Source: Dysgonamonadaceae bacterium | Lineage (GTDB): Bacteria > Bacteroidota > Bacteroidia > Bacteroidales > Azobacteroidaceae | DNA length: 9,282 nucleotides | Direction of reading: 5' to 3' | Assembly: GCA_031256015.1 (NCBI GenBank) | Contig: JAIRRK010000010.1 | Location: forward strand, 1 to 9,282 | Part shown: positions 1 to 8,481 of the stretch, piece by piece | How the letters are laid out: each line of letters starts with the position of its first letter | Position numbering within the stretch: the stretch's first letter is position 1 | Notes under the pieces: generated by a model | What the model saw: only the letters and a program-made list of their open reading frames with translations | Databases searched by the model: none | What the model was told of the DNA's origin: nothing | Translations under genes and position numbers: made by a program

Positions 1-129
1 TCGGAGCTATATTTTACTCCGACGTTTTGGCCTGATTTCAGAGAAAATAATTTGTATGAAGCTATCTTGGATTATCAAAAACGGGAACGACGTTTTGGAA
101 AAACCGGAGATCAAATAAAAAACAATTAA
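1..129 (+). CDS. uppS: Isoprenyl transferase (undecaprenyl diphosphate synthase), C-terminal fragment
   Basis: The reading frame is open from the first base and ends at TAA 127-129, giving about 42 residues; the 5' part lies outside the window. The peptide carries the conserved C-terminal block of cis-prenyltransferases, [13 protein letters not shown], followed by the basic tail RERRFGK. In this family the Glu of the ELYFT block belongs to the metal and diphosphate site. The enzyme condenses isopentenyl diphosphate onto farnesyl diphosphate to make the C55 lipid carrier for peptidoglycan and surface polysaccharides, at the cytoplasmic face of the membrane. bamA starts 27 nt after the stop with no terminator between, so the two are probably co-transcribed. 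The fragment is short, but the signature is distinctive. Confidence 0.9.
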   Translation, partial: SELYFTPTFWPDFRENNLYEAILDYQKRERRFGKTGDQIKNN

Positions 130-156
130 ACGTACATTATTACAGAAATTAATTAT

Positions 157-2796
157 ATGTATAAAAAAATTCCACTCCTTTGTTTTCTAATGCTTATTTT
201 TAATAATCTCTCTGCATATGAAATCGGTTTTTTTCAGATTGAGAATGATTCCGTTACATTAAATTCAGCAGCGAAAGAGAAAGAGGAGACTCCTGTTATT
301 ACTTACAGTTTGACGGAAACAAATAAAAAATATACTATCGCGGATATTAAAGTGACGGGAGTTGAAAATTACGGATACGAAAATTATGTTTTGGTCGGAA
401 TATCCGGTTTGTCCATTGGCGATAAAGTCAGTGTTCCGGGAGATGAATTAACTTCGGCTTTGAAAGCGTTCTTGAAACATGGATTATTTTCTTGGGGAAA
501 AATTTCGGCAACTAAACTGACAACCGATAGTGTTTGGCTTGAAATAGCCTTGAGACCCAATCCGACTATCTCGGAAATACAAATTACCGGAGTGAAAAAA
601 GGAGAAAAAGAAGAATTGGAAGCTAAAATCGGAATAGCAAAAGGCTCCCAAATTACACCTAACCTGATTAATCGGGCTAAAAAAAGAACACAAGATTATT
701 TCGATGAAAAAGGATTTAGTAATGCCGAAATAAGAATACAGCAGCGTGACGATTTGTCAAGCGAAGGACGTGTTATATTAGATATCGCGGTGGACAAAAA
801 CGAAAAAACCAAAGTAGGCAATATCTACATAGAAGGAAATGGAAATCTTTCGGATTATGATGTGAAAATGGCAATGAAAAAAACAAATGAAGGTTTTTCT
901 CTATCTAAAAGACCTAAATTAAGTTTGAGAAAATTGTTCAGCAGTAAAAAATTTGTTCGGGAAGAATATACCAACGATTTGGAAAATGTTGTCCTCAAAT
1001 ACAACGAAAAAGGGTACAGAGATGCTTATATCATATCCGATAGTGTTGTTTCTACGGATGATAAGCATGTTGATATTTATTTGAAAGTTTATGAAGGAGA
1101 TAAATATTATATCCGAGACGTAAACTGGATAGGAAATACCGTATATCAATCGGATGCCCTAACGAATATACTGGGATTCCATCCGGGAGACGTTTATAAT
1201 AAAAAGAAGTTTGAAGAACGCTTACAAACGGACGAAGACGCTGTTGCAAGTATTTATTATAATAACGGATATATCTTTTCTCAGTTAGTTCCGGTTGAGA
1301 CGAATATTGAAAGTGATTCGGTTGATATTGAATTGAGAATCCAAGAAGGAGTTCAAGCAACAATCAATAAAATTATCATTAATGGAAACGACCGATTATA
1401 TGAAGATATTGTCCGGAGAGAATTAATTACCAAACCCGGACAATTATTCAGTCTGGAGTTGTTGCGAATGTCGGCGCGCGAAATTGCTCAGATGGGACAT
1501 TTCGACCCTGAAACAATGGACATTAAACCTGTTCCGGATATTGAAACCGGTACGGTGGATATTAATTATAATTTAACTCCCAAAGCGAGTGATCAGATTG
1601 AATTTTCGGCAGGTTATGGACAAACAGGAGTTATAGGACGTTTAAGTCTGAAATTTACCAATTTCTCTTTCAAAAACTTATTGAATCTGGGAACCTACAA
1701 GGGATTTATCCCTCAAGGAGACGGACAAACACTTACTCTAAGCGGACAAACCAACGGAAGATATTATCAATCCTACAGTGTTTCTTTTTTAGATCCATGG
1801 TTTGGAGGAAAACGACCGAATAGTTTCTCTGTGGGTGCTTATTATATGGTGCAAACAGGAATAGAATCGCGTTCTTATTACAATAACAGTTATTATGACC
1901 CGTATAATAATTATTATGATTACGCTTACGACGAAAATCAATACATGAGAATATTGGGCGTTTCGGCCGGATACGGAAAACGCTTGAATTGGCCGGATAT
2001 GTATTTTTCCTTTATGACAGAATTGTCTCTTCAACGCTATTGGCTGAGAAATTGGAGATGGTTCCCCGTCAGTAACGGACAAGCAAACAGTTTGACTTTG
2101 GGCTTGACCCTGAGTCGTAACTCGATTGATAATCCGTTATATACCCGTTCCGGGTCATCATTCTCGTTGTCGGTTAATGCAACACCTCCTTATTCGCTGT
2201 TCGATGGAATCGATTATGATAATTTGAATAAACAAGATTCCAGAATGTTTAAATGGATGGAGTATCATAAATGGAAATTCAAAGGGAAATTATTTATTCC
2301 TTTAGCGAATAAAGACAAAGTGAAACGCACTCCGGTGCTGATGAGTCGGATTGAATATGGTTTCTTGGGAAGTTACAATTCAAAAAAATACAATCCGTTT
2401 GAAACATTTTATATGGGAGGAGACGCTATGTCAGGATATTCCACTGCTTATGCCAATGAAATGATAGGATTGAGAGGTTATGAAGCCGGATCTTTGACAC
2501 CTAATTACGATGGATACGCCTACTCTCGTTTAGCATTGGAATTACGCTATCCCTTGATGTTGGAGCAATCGGCGACTATTTATATCTTAACATTTTTGGA
2601 AGCAGGAAATGCATGGTCGGATATCAAATCATTTGATCCTTTCGAATTGAAAAGATCAGCCGGATTCGGAGCGCGTGTTTTCCTTCCCATGGTTGGATTG
2701 TTAGGCCTTGACTGGGCTTACGGATTCGATAGCCCTTTCCCGGGAGCTCCTAAAGGAGGCAGTCGCATGCATTTTGTACTAGGTCAAGAGTTTTAA
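157..2796 (+). CDS. bamA: Outer membrane protein assembly factor BamA (Omp85 family)
   Basis: This is the outer-membrane beta-barrel insertase. Residues 1-20 look like a Sec signal peptide (basic MYKK, hydrophobic core, LSA cleavage site). Five POTRA-like repeats follow, beginning near residues 59 (YTIADIKVTG), 136 (PTISEIQITG), 219 (KVGNIYIEGN), 316 (KYYIRDVNWIGN) and 401 (ATINKIIINGN). The Omp85 barrel runs from about 482 to the C-terminal Phe at 879. The diagnostic loop-6 motif is present as LRGYE at 772-776. A Tyr/Asn-rich segment at 574-596 is probably a surface loop. The length of 879 residues fits Bacteroidetes homologues. The ATG at 157 is chosen because it directly precedes the signal peptide; there is no clear Shine-Dalgarno sequence, as is usual in this phylum. 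Two periplasmic chaperone genes follow, fitting an outer-membrane biogenesis operon. Confidence 0.95.
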   Translation: MYKKIPLLCFLMLIFNNLSAYEIGFFQIENDSVTLNSAAKEKEETPVITYSLTETNKKYTIADIKVTGVENYGYENYVLVGISGLSIGDKVSVPGDELTSALKAFLKHGLFSWGKISATKLTTDSVWLEIALRPNPTISEIQITGVKKGEKEELEAKIGIAKGSQITPNLINRAKKRTQDYFDEKGFSNAEIRIQQRDDLSSEGRVILDIAVDKNEKTKVGNIYIEGNGNLSDYDVKMAMKKTNEGFSLSKRPKLSLRKLFSSKKFVREEYTNDLENVVLKYNEKGYRDAYIISDSVVSTDDKHVDIYLKVYEGDKYYIRDVNWIGNTVYQSDALTNILGFHPGDVYNKKKFEERLQTDEDAVASIYYNNGYIFSQLVPVETNIESDSVDIELRIQEGVQATINKIIINGNDRLYEDIVRRELITKPGQLFSLELLRMSAREIAQMGHFDPETMDIKPVPDIETGTVDINYNLTPKASDQIEFSAGYGQTGVIGRLSLKFTNFSFKNLLNLGTYKGFIPQGDGQTLTLSGQTNGRYYQSYSVSFLDPWFGGKRPNSFSVGAYYMVQTGIESRSYYNNSYYDPYNNYYDYAYDENQYMRILGVSAGYGKRLNWPDMYFSFMTELSLQRYWLRNWRWFPVSNGQANSLTLGLTLSRNSIDNPLYTRSGSSFSLSVNATPPYSLFDGIDYDNLNKQDSRMFKWMEYHKWKFKGKLFIPLANKDKVKRTPVLMSRIEYGFLGSYNSKKYNPFETFYMGGDAMSGYSTAYANEMIGLRGYEAGSLTPNYDGYAYSRLALELRYPLMLEQSATIYILTFLEAGNAWSDIKSFDPFELKRSAGFGARVFLPMVGLLGLDWAYGFDSPFPGAPKGGSRMHFVLGQEF

Positions 2797-2833
2797 TCAA
2801 TATAAATAAAATACGAATTAAAAGAATAACGTC

Positions 2834-3358
2834 ATGAAAAAAGTATTTCTATTAGGTCTTGTTTTAATAATGAGTGTTTTAAGTACGACAGAGGTATTTG
2901 CTCAAAGGTTTGCTTTGATTGATATGGAATATATATTAAAAAATATTCCGGCTTACGAGATAGCGAATGAACAATTAAATACAATGTCGAAAAAGTGGCA
3001 AGCTGAAGTAGAAGCCGTTCAGCAAGAAGCTCAAAACATGTATAAAACGTATCAGGCAGATTTGGTTTTTTTGTCTGCTGAAATGAAAACAAAAAGAGAA
3101 GCCGAAATAGTTGGCAAGGAGCAGGAAGCTCAAGAACTGAAAAGAAAATATTTCGGTACGGACGGAGAGTTGTATAAAAAAAGAGAAAGCCTGATTAAAC
3201 CTATTCAGGATGAAATATATACAGCCGTAAAAGAAATTGCAACAACGAAAGGATATGCCGCCATTGTCGATAGAGCCTCTGCTATGAGTGTTATTTTTGC
3301 TTCTCCGCAAATTGATATCAGTAATGAAGTTTTACAGAAAATGGGATATTCTAAATAA
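2834..3358 (+). CDS. skp: OmpH/Skp family periplasmic chaperone (first of a tandem pair)
   Basis: The 174-residue protein has a clear Sec signal peptide (MKKVF start, hydrophobic core, cleavage likely after VFA at residue 23). The mature N-terminus RFALIDMEYILKNIPAY is the typical OmpH/Skp opening strand. A long charged segment follows, rich in Lys, Glu and Gln, at about residues 45-125. It should form the coiled-coil tentacle arms. The C-terminal part (GYAAIVDRAS, then DISNEVLQKMGY) returns to the body of the fold. Skp trimers hold unfolded outer-membrane proteins in the periplasm and deliver them to BamA. The gene begins 37 nt after bamA with no terminator between. A tandem pair of OmpH genes after bamA is, from memory, the same order as in Porphyromonas and Bacteroides. 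Whether the two copies differ in clients cannot be told from sequence. Confidence 0.88.
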   Translation: MKKVFLLGLVLIMSVLSTTEVFAQRFALIDMEYILKNIPAYEIANEQLNTMSKKWQAEVEAVQQEAQNMYKTYQADLVFLSAEMKTKREAEIVGKEQEAQELKRKYFGTDGELYKKRESLIKPIQDEIYTAVKEIATTKGYAAIVDRASAMSVIFASPQIDISNEVLQKMGYSK

Positions 3359-3363
3359 TTATG

Positions 3364-3372
3364 TATCTTTGC
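3364..3372 (+). promoter_or_regulatory. Possible Bacteroidetes -7 promoter element before the second OmpH gene
   Basis: TATCTTTGC matches the Bacteroidetes -7 consensus TAnnTTTG plus the common following C. It lies six bases after the stop of the first OmpH gene and would place a start about 27 nt before the second OmpH ATG. No good TTTG -33 element lies at the expected 17-23-nt spacing, so this is at best a weak internal promoter. Confidence 0.35.
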
Positions 3373-3405
3373 AAACGAAAAAATAAAAATTTAATCTTAT
3401 AGGAT

Positions 3406-3906
3406 ATGTTGAAGAAAATTGTATTATTAGCACTTTTATTAGCTCCTGTTGGAGTTTTTGCTCAAGACAAAATCGCTTATTTTAATTCTGTAGAAGTAAT
3501 CACGGCAATGCCTGAATATGTTCAAATGCAAGATTCCATTCAGAAGAAACAGGAGGAATTTCGTAAAGAAATGAGAATATTAGAAGAAGAATACAGCAAG
3601 AAATATGAAGCCTTTTTGGCTGAGGCTGAAGGTTTGTCGGAAGCTATCCGAAATAGGAGAATGACTGAAATACAGGATATTGAACAACGTGCTGCAAAAT
3701 ATAACGAAGATTCTCAAACGGAAATTCAACAGTTATATGAACAATTGCTTGTTCCTATCCAACAAAAAGTACGAGACGCTTTGCAAAAAGTAGGAGAGGA
3801 AAATAGTTTTACTTACATTTTGGATGCCGGCTCTACTGTTGTTTATGTCAGTCCGACGGCTCCGGATGCCACTCCTTTGGTTAAGACAAAATTATCGCTT
3901 CAATAA
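3406..3906 (+). CDS. skp: OmpH/Skp family periplasmic chaperone (second of a tandem pair)
   Basis: The 166-residue protein has a signal peptide (MLKKI start, cleavage after VFA at residue 19). The mature start DKIAYFNSVEVITAMPEY matches the OmpH/Skp family opening. The middle, about residues 40-115, is strongly charged and Glu/Gln-rich, suited to the paired helices of the Skp arms. The end (FTYILDAGSTVVYVSP) matches the return strand of the body and its mature tail is short. It resembles the preceding chaperone in layout but differs clearly in sequence, so this is an old duplication rather than a recent one. It begins 47 nt after the first copy, behind a possible own promoter at 3364, and is followed 20 nt after its stop by a strong hairpin terminator. 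It is therefore likely the last gene of the uppS-bamA-OmpH transcript. Confidence 0.88.
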   Translation: MLKKIVLLALLLAPVGVFAQDKIAYFNSVEVITAMPEYVQMQDSIQKKQEEFRKEMRILEEEYSKKYEAFLAEAEGLSEAIRNRRMTEIQDIEQRAAKYNEDSQTEIQQLYEQLLVPIQQKVRDALQKVGEENSFTYILDAGSTVVYVSPTAPDATPLVKTKLSLQ

Positions 3907-3926
3907 GCGTATTTTTACTTGAAATA

Positions 3927-3976
3927 AATGAACGGTGAATGGTGATTCGTATCATCGTTCACCGTTCATTGTTTTT
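3927..3976 (+). terminator. Strong intrinsic terminator between the OmpH genes and murI
   Basis: A perfect 13-bp inverted repeat (AATGAACGGTGAA at 3927-3939, TTCACCGTTCATT at 3958-3970) continues inward through seven more RNA pairs, two of them G-U, to a four-base loop TCGT at 3947-3950. The stem is followed by G and TTTTT (3971-3976). It sits 20 nt after the OmpH stop and only 8 nt before the murI start codon. Confidence 0.85.
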
Positions 3977-3984
3977 AAATAGTT

Positions 3985-4809
3985 ATGCAACAAGGGGCAA
4001 TTGGTCTATTTGATTCGGGTTATGGCGGATTAACCATTTTGGAAGAAATTCGTCGACTTCTACCTCAATACGATTATGTTTATTTGGGTGATAATGCTCG
4101 TACTCCTTATGGAACTCGTTCGTATGAGGTGGTTTATGAATTTACTTTGCAAGCTGTGAAAAGATTATTCGCAGAAGGATGTCCTTTGATTATTTTAGCC
4201 TGTAATACAGCCTCAGCGAAAGCTTTACGTACGATACAACAAAACGATTTACCTAAAATGGATTCCCGCAGAAGGGTCTTGGGAATCATTCGTCCGACCG
4301 TTGAGAGCGTTGCCGGTTTAACCCGGACGAATCATGTGGGTGTTTTCGGAACGCAAGGAACCATTCAATCCGAATCTTACCCGTTGGAAATACATAAATT
4401 ATTCCCGGAAATAGTTGTCACGGGCGAAGCATGCCCGATGTGGGTTCCTTTGGTTGAAAACGGAGAATATGATTCTCCGGGGGCGGACTTTTTCATTCGT
4501 AAGAATGTTGATTCCATTTTGAAAAAAGATTCGTTAATCGATACGTTGATTTTAGGGTGTACCCATTATCCTCTATTGGAAAATAAAATAAGGCAATATC
4601 TTCCCGAAAAAATCAAAATCGTATCGCAGGGAAAATATGTTGCTGCCGGTTTGGCCGATTATTTGAAACGGCATCCGGAAATGGATGAGCTTTGTACCAA
4701 AAAAGCTTCGGTTCGATTTTATACAACCGAATCAGAGCGTAAATTCGCCGACATGGCAAGCGTTTTTCTGAAAAATGAAATCCGGGTAAAACGACTTAGT
4801 TTGGAATGA
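3985..4809 (+). CDS. murI: Glutamate racemase
   Basis: This cytoplasmic, cofactor-independent racemase converts L-glutamate to D-glutamate for peptidoglycan stem peptides. The family motifs are all present: GLFDSGYGGL at residues 7-16 with Asp10 and Ser11, YLGDNARTPYG at 33-43, the first catalytic cysteine in CNTASA (Cys73), and the second in GCTHYPLL (Cys192, followed by His194). At 274 residues the length is normal. The ATG at 3985 is fixed because the GLFDSG block begins six residues later and no other start fits. The start lies just 8 nt after a strong terminator, which leaves almost no room for a separate promoter; expression may depend on read-through. The next gene begins three bases after the stop, so it is probably translationally coupled. 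Confidence 0.96.
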   Translation: MQQGAIGLFDSGYGGLTILEEIRRLLPQYDYVYLGDNARTPYGTRSYEVVYEFTLQAVKRLFAEGCPLIILACNTASAKALRTIQQNDLPKMDSRRRVLGIIRPTVESVAGLTRTNHVGVFGTQGTIQSESYPLEIHKLFPEIVVTGEACPMWVPLVENGEYDSPGADFFIRKNVDSILKKDSLIDTLILGCTHYPLLENKIRQYLPEKIKIVSQGKYVAAGLADYLKRHPEMDELCTKKASVRFYTTESERKFADMASVFLKNEIRVKRLSLE

Positions 4810-4812
4810 AAG

Positions 4813-6009
4813 ATGTTAAATCAGGCTACAAAAGATTTTATAGAAAAACACCTTTCTTGCGATGTTCAACGTTTGGCTCTGCAATTTCGGCCGGAAAAGC
4901 ATCCGGATGTAGTTATTTCTGAAGCACTCGATCAAATAAAAGCTCGCCGGAAGAGCAAATATAAAATTCCGACTTGGTTTCAAAACAGTGAGGTTATTTA
5001 TCCGCCTTTGCTTTCTTTGGAACAATCTTCATCTGAAATAACGGCGAAATATAAAGCTTCTTTGTTGTCGGGAAATACCTTTATCGACTTAACCGGAGGG
5101 TTTGGGGTGGATACTGCTTTCATTGCCGAAAGATTTGCAAAGGTAACTTATCTGGAAAAGCACAATCACTTGGTGAAATTGGCTTCGCATAATTTCGATG
5201 TTCTCGGATTAAATCACATTGAAACTGTTTGTTGTGATAATGTCGAATACTTGCAGAAAGCCAATCCGGTTGATACGGTTTATATCGATCCGGCGCGGCG
5301 TTCTTGCTCAGGGGAGAAAATGTTTCTTCTGCACGATTGCGAACCCGATTTAGTGAAAATCCAAGATTTATTGCTGCAGAAAGCCGATACGGTTTTGATT
5401 AAATTATCTCCCATGCTGGATATTCGGTCGGCAATAAATACATTAAAAAATATCGCGGAGATTCATGTTGTAAGTGTACACAATGAAAATAAAGAACTTC
5501 TGTTTTTGTTAAAGAAAAAAGCCGGATATTCGATTCCTGTTTTCTGTGTTAATTTGGATAAGGATGATTCCCAAACCGATTGCTTTTCTTATGAAGAGGA
5601 ATCGAAAGCGGAGATTTCACATGCGAAAGAATTAAAAACATACTTGTACGAACCCAATGCGTCTTTGATGAAAGCCGGTTTTTATAAAAGTATCGCATTA
5701 AAGTACGGTGTCGAGAAATTACATGTAAACTCTCATTTGTACACTTCATCCGAATTGAATCCGAATTTTCCGGGAAGAATATTTGAAATACTTTCGATAT
5801 CCTCGATGAACAAAAGAGATTTGAAGGAAAAAATTCAAAGTGAAAGGAATGTTCATCTGACTGTTCGGAACTTTCCCTTATCAGTCGAAGAGTTGCGTAA
5901 GAAATTGAATATGAAGGAAGGTGGTCAATCCTGTTTATTTGCGACAACCCTATCCGATGAGAAGAGAGTAATTATAAAAACAAAACAAATCTTCAAAGAC
6001 AGAAATTGA
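4813..6009 (+). CDS. PG1098-like class I SAM-dependent methyltransferase with C-terminal THUMP-like domain
   Basis: The 398-residue protein has an N-terminal helical region (about 1-75) and a Rossmann methyltransferase core. SAM motif I is IDLTGGFGVDT at residues 91-101. An acidic strand-2 end follows (YLEKHN), and the motif-IV position reads VYIDPARR with DPAR at 159-162, which recalls the DPPR of some RNA methyltransferases. The C-terminal part, including NPNFPGRIFE near 316-325 and on to about 395, matches what I know as the THUMP-like domain of the Porphyromonas gingivalis PG1098 family, widespread in Bacteroidetes. The likely role is base methylation of an RNA, but neither substrate nor methylated atom can be read from the sequence. 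It starts three bases after murI, so the two form an operon. No signal peptide is seen, so it should be cytoplasmic. Confidence 0.85.
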   Translation: MLNQATKDFIEKHLSCDVQRLALQFRPEKHPDVVISEALDQIKARRKSKYKIPTWFQNSEVIYPPLLSLEQSSSEITAKYKASLLSGNTFIDLTGGFGVDTAFIAERFAKVTYLEKHNHLVKLASHNFDVLGLNHIETVCCDNVEYLQKANPVDTVYIDPARRSCSGEKMFLLHDCEPDLVKIQDLLLQKADTVLIKLSPMLDIRSAINTLKNIAEIHVVSVHNENKELLFLLKKKAGYSIPVFCVNLDKDDSQTDCFSYEEESKAEISHAKELKTYLYEPNASLMKAGFYKSIALKYGVEKLHVNSHLYTSSELNPNFPGRIFEILSISSMNKRDLKEKIQSERNVHLTVRNFPLSVEELRKKLNMKEGGQSCLFATTLSDEKRVIIKTKQIFKDRN

Positions 6010-6084
6010 AGTGCCTCCATTTTTAGTATGAAATTATACGGAATCGACAAAATCTCCGTTAGTAAATAGTAATTGTTTTATCGG

Positions 6085-8481
6085 ATGAATAAACACTTTT
6101 TGTTCGCATTTATTTTTGTTTCCCTTTCGGGATTTTTATCGGCTCAAAAGATAACGGTTTCCGGAGTTGTTTCGGACCCGGCGGGATTGCCTGTCGAGTT
6201 AACTGTCGTTCAACAAAAAGGAAGTATGAACGGAACATTAACCAATGAAAAAGGAAAATATTCCATATCGATACCTCAAAATGACTCCGTAACTTTAGTT
6301 TTCCACAGCTTAGGATACAATAAATCGGAAATCTCCATTTCGGAGGCGGAAGAAGATTTGGTTGTGAATGTACGTCTTCGCCCTCAATCATTTGAATTGG
6401 AATCTGTCGTCATCAAAGGAAGTCGTGTCCAATCCAATACGATGGAACGAATAAGCATGGGACAAGGTCGCTTATCCGTGGACGCCACCGGCGGAAGTGT
6501 CGAATCTTTTGTCATGACGGCCGGAACAGGTGTTTCTTCGACCAATGAATTGAGTACCCAATATTCCGTGAGAGGTGGAAACTACAATGAAAATATTGTG
6601 TACGTTAATAACATAGAAGTTTATCGTCCGCTATTAATCCGAAGCGGACAACAGGAAGGGCTGAGCTTCCTGAATCCGGATATGACGGAATCCGTTCATT
6701 TTTCGTCCGGAGGATTCGATGCCCGTTACGGCGATAAAATGTCTTCTGTTTTGTCGGTCTTTTATAAAAAACCGACAACCTTGGAAGGCGGATTTACCGG
6801 AAGTATGTTGGGCGGAAATGTTTATCTGGGAAGTAATGCCGGTAAATTTTCTCAAATAAGCGGGTTTCGATACAAAAGAGGAACGACGTTGTTGAAAACA
6901 CTGGATACAAAAGGCGATTACAACCCGACTGTTTTGGATTTTCAGACGTACATGAATTATGACTTTTCAGCGAAACTAAGCTTAAGCTTTTTGGGAAATT
7001 ATTCGGATAATATTTACGACTTTAATCCGGGAAACAGAGAAACGTCTTATGGAACCATGACGGATGCCAAGAACTTCAAAGTGTATTTCGACGGCGAAGA
7101 AAGAGACCGTTTTCGCAGCTTATTCGGGGCGGGCGTTTTGAACTATCTGGTCAATGACAATGCTTCCGTTGCCCTGCAGGTTTCCGGGTTTCAATCGCGG
7201 GAAGAAGAAACCTACGACATAACCGGCGAATATTGGATGAATAACGTAATCGAAGAAGGGGTTGAGGAAAACATAGGTACGGGGTTGTTTCATCAACACG
7301 CGAGAGATTACCTGCATTCAACCGTGATGAATGCTTCTTTAGTCGGAATAGTCGGAATGAATCAACATTCTTTTCGTTGGTCGTTCGGAATCCAAAAGGA
7401 AAAAATCAAAGATCGTATCAATGAGTGGGAACTGCGCGATTCCGCGGGATATTCGCTGCCCGACAACGGCGGAGAATGGTTGAAAGTGTTCAACAACTTA
7501 CGCTCGCGGAATAACATCGAATCGAGCCGCTTTTTCGGATACATTCAAGATACATACAAGTTTCGGGTTAATTCGGGATTATTCTCTCTGACCGCCGGCG
7601 CGAGAGGAAGTTATTGGGATTATAATAAAGAATTTATTTTCAGCCCGCGTGTCTCAGTCGGATTCATTCCCTCAAGAAACCAGAACATCAATTTAAGGTT
7701 TGCTGCCGGTGTTTATTATCAATCGCCCTTTTATAAAGAATTCAGGATAATAGAATCCGATTCCCGCGGAAATCAATACATCGCATTGAATAAAGAGATA
7801 AAATCGCAGCGTTCTCTGCATTTCGTTTTGGGAGGAGACTATAATTTCAGAGTGGACGACCGACCATTTAAATTGACGGCCGAATTGTATTACAAGAAAT
7901 TAAGTCGTCTGGTTCCGTACTCTGTCGATAACGTTCGTGTTTGGTATTACGGGAAAAATCTGTCTGACGGTCATGTCGTCGGATTGGACACCAAACTGTT
8001 CGGACAGTTTGTTCCGGGAACGGATTCTTGGATAGGCTTTTCATTGATGGATGCGAAGCAATCTATCGATGGAGAAAAATATTCTTTACCTACCGACCAA
8101 TTATACAATCTCACGTTATATTATACCGATTACATGCCTAACTACGAGCGATTGAAATTCAACTTGCGTGCCATTTGGTCTCAAGGATTACCGTTTAGTG
8201 TTCCGGGAAATGAGTACAAGCCTCGTTTTCGTGCGCCGGCTTACCGAAGAGTGGACATAGGATTCAATTACCGTTTATGGAGCGAAGAGGACCGATATTA
8301 CAGTCGTTCTTTCTTTCGCAACTTCAAAAACATTTGGTTGGGAGTGGATGTCTTTAATTTATTCGACATCGGGAATGTCAATTCGTATTCATGGTTTTCC
8401 GACATACGCGGTTTTCAGCATGCCGTTCCCGACCGGTTAACCGGCCGTCAGTTTAATATTAAATTGTTGGCGGAATTTTAA
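6085..8481 (+). CDS. TonB-dependent outer membrane receptor with carboxypeptidase-regulatory-like N-terminal domain
   Basis: The 798-residue protein has a signal peptide (MNKHF, hydrophobic core, cleavage after LSA at residue 20). A carboxypeptidase-D-regulatory-like beta-sandwich domain (about 22-102) opens with KITVSGVVSD. The TonB plug (about 105-235) includes YSVRGGNY at 160-167 and ARYGDKMSS at 213-221. A long beta-barrel ends in Phe798. I chose ATG 6085 over an in-frame TTG at 6073, because ATG directly precedes a proper signal peptide. The protein should transport an unknown ligand across the outer membrane with energy from TonB-ExbBD. No SusD-like lipoprotein gene is next to it, so it is not a standard glycan-utilisation pair. 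It lies 75 nt after the methyltransferase gene with no terminator visible between, so co-transcription is possible. The plug is of a type I recall as conserved across Bacteroidetes; its substrate is unknown. Confidence 0.9.
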   Translation: MNKHFLFAFIFVSLSGFLSAQKITVSGVVSDPAGLPVELTVVQQKGSMNGTLTNEKGKYSISIPQNDSVTLVFHSLGYNKSEISISEAEEDLVVNVRLRPQSFELESVVIKGSRVQSNTMERISMGQGRLSVDATGGSVESFVMTAGTGVSSTNELSTQYSVRGGNYNENIVYVNNIEVYRPLLIRSGQQEGLSFLNPDMTESVHFSSGGFDARYGDKMSSVLSVFYKKPTTLEGGFTGSMLGGNVYLGSNAGKFSQISGFRYKRGTTLLKTLDTKGDYNPTVLDFQTYMNYDFSAKLSLSFLGNYSDNIYDFNPGNRETSYGTMTDAKNFKVYFDGEERDRFRSLFGAGVLNYLVNDNASVALQVSGFQSREEETYDITGEYWMNNVIEEGVEENIGTGLFHQHARDYLHSTVMNASLVGIVGMNQHSFRWSFGIQKEKIKDRINEWELRDSAGYSLPDNGGEWLKVFNNLRSRNNIESSRFFGYIQDTYKFRVNSGLFSLTAGARGSYWDYNKEFIFSPRVSVGFIPSRNQNINLRFAAGVYYQSPFYKEFRIIESDSRGNQYIALNKEIKSQRSLHFVLGGDYNFRVDDRPFKLTAELYYKKLSRLVPYSVDNVRVWYYGKNLSDGHVVGLDTKLFGQFVPGTDSWIGFSLMDAKQSIDGEKYSLPTDQLYNLTLYYTDYMPNYERLKFNLRAIWSQGLPFSVPGNEYKPRFRAPAYRRVDIGFNYRLWSEEDRYYSRSFFRNFKNIWLGVDVFNLFDIGNVNSYSWFSDIRGFQHAVPDRLTGRQFNIKLLAEF

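Noticed and set aside
1052..1363. Minus-strand frame of 103 codons inside bamA, as an example of several antisense frames within genes
   Set aside because: It is an antisense shadow of a well-supported gene and has no recognisable domain or promoter.
6028..6069. 13-codon frame (MKLYGIDKISVSK) before the TonB receptor gene
   Set aside because: It is short enough to arise by chance, has no ribosome-binding or attenuator features around it, and nothing ties it to regulation.
6073..6084. TTG start four codons upstream of the TonB receptor ATG
   Set aside because: The ATG at 6085 directly precedes a standard signal peptide; the upstream codons add FYR residues without a better start context.
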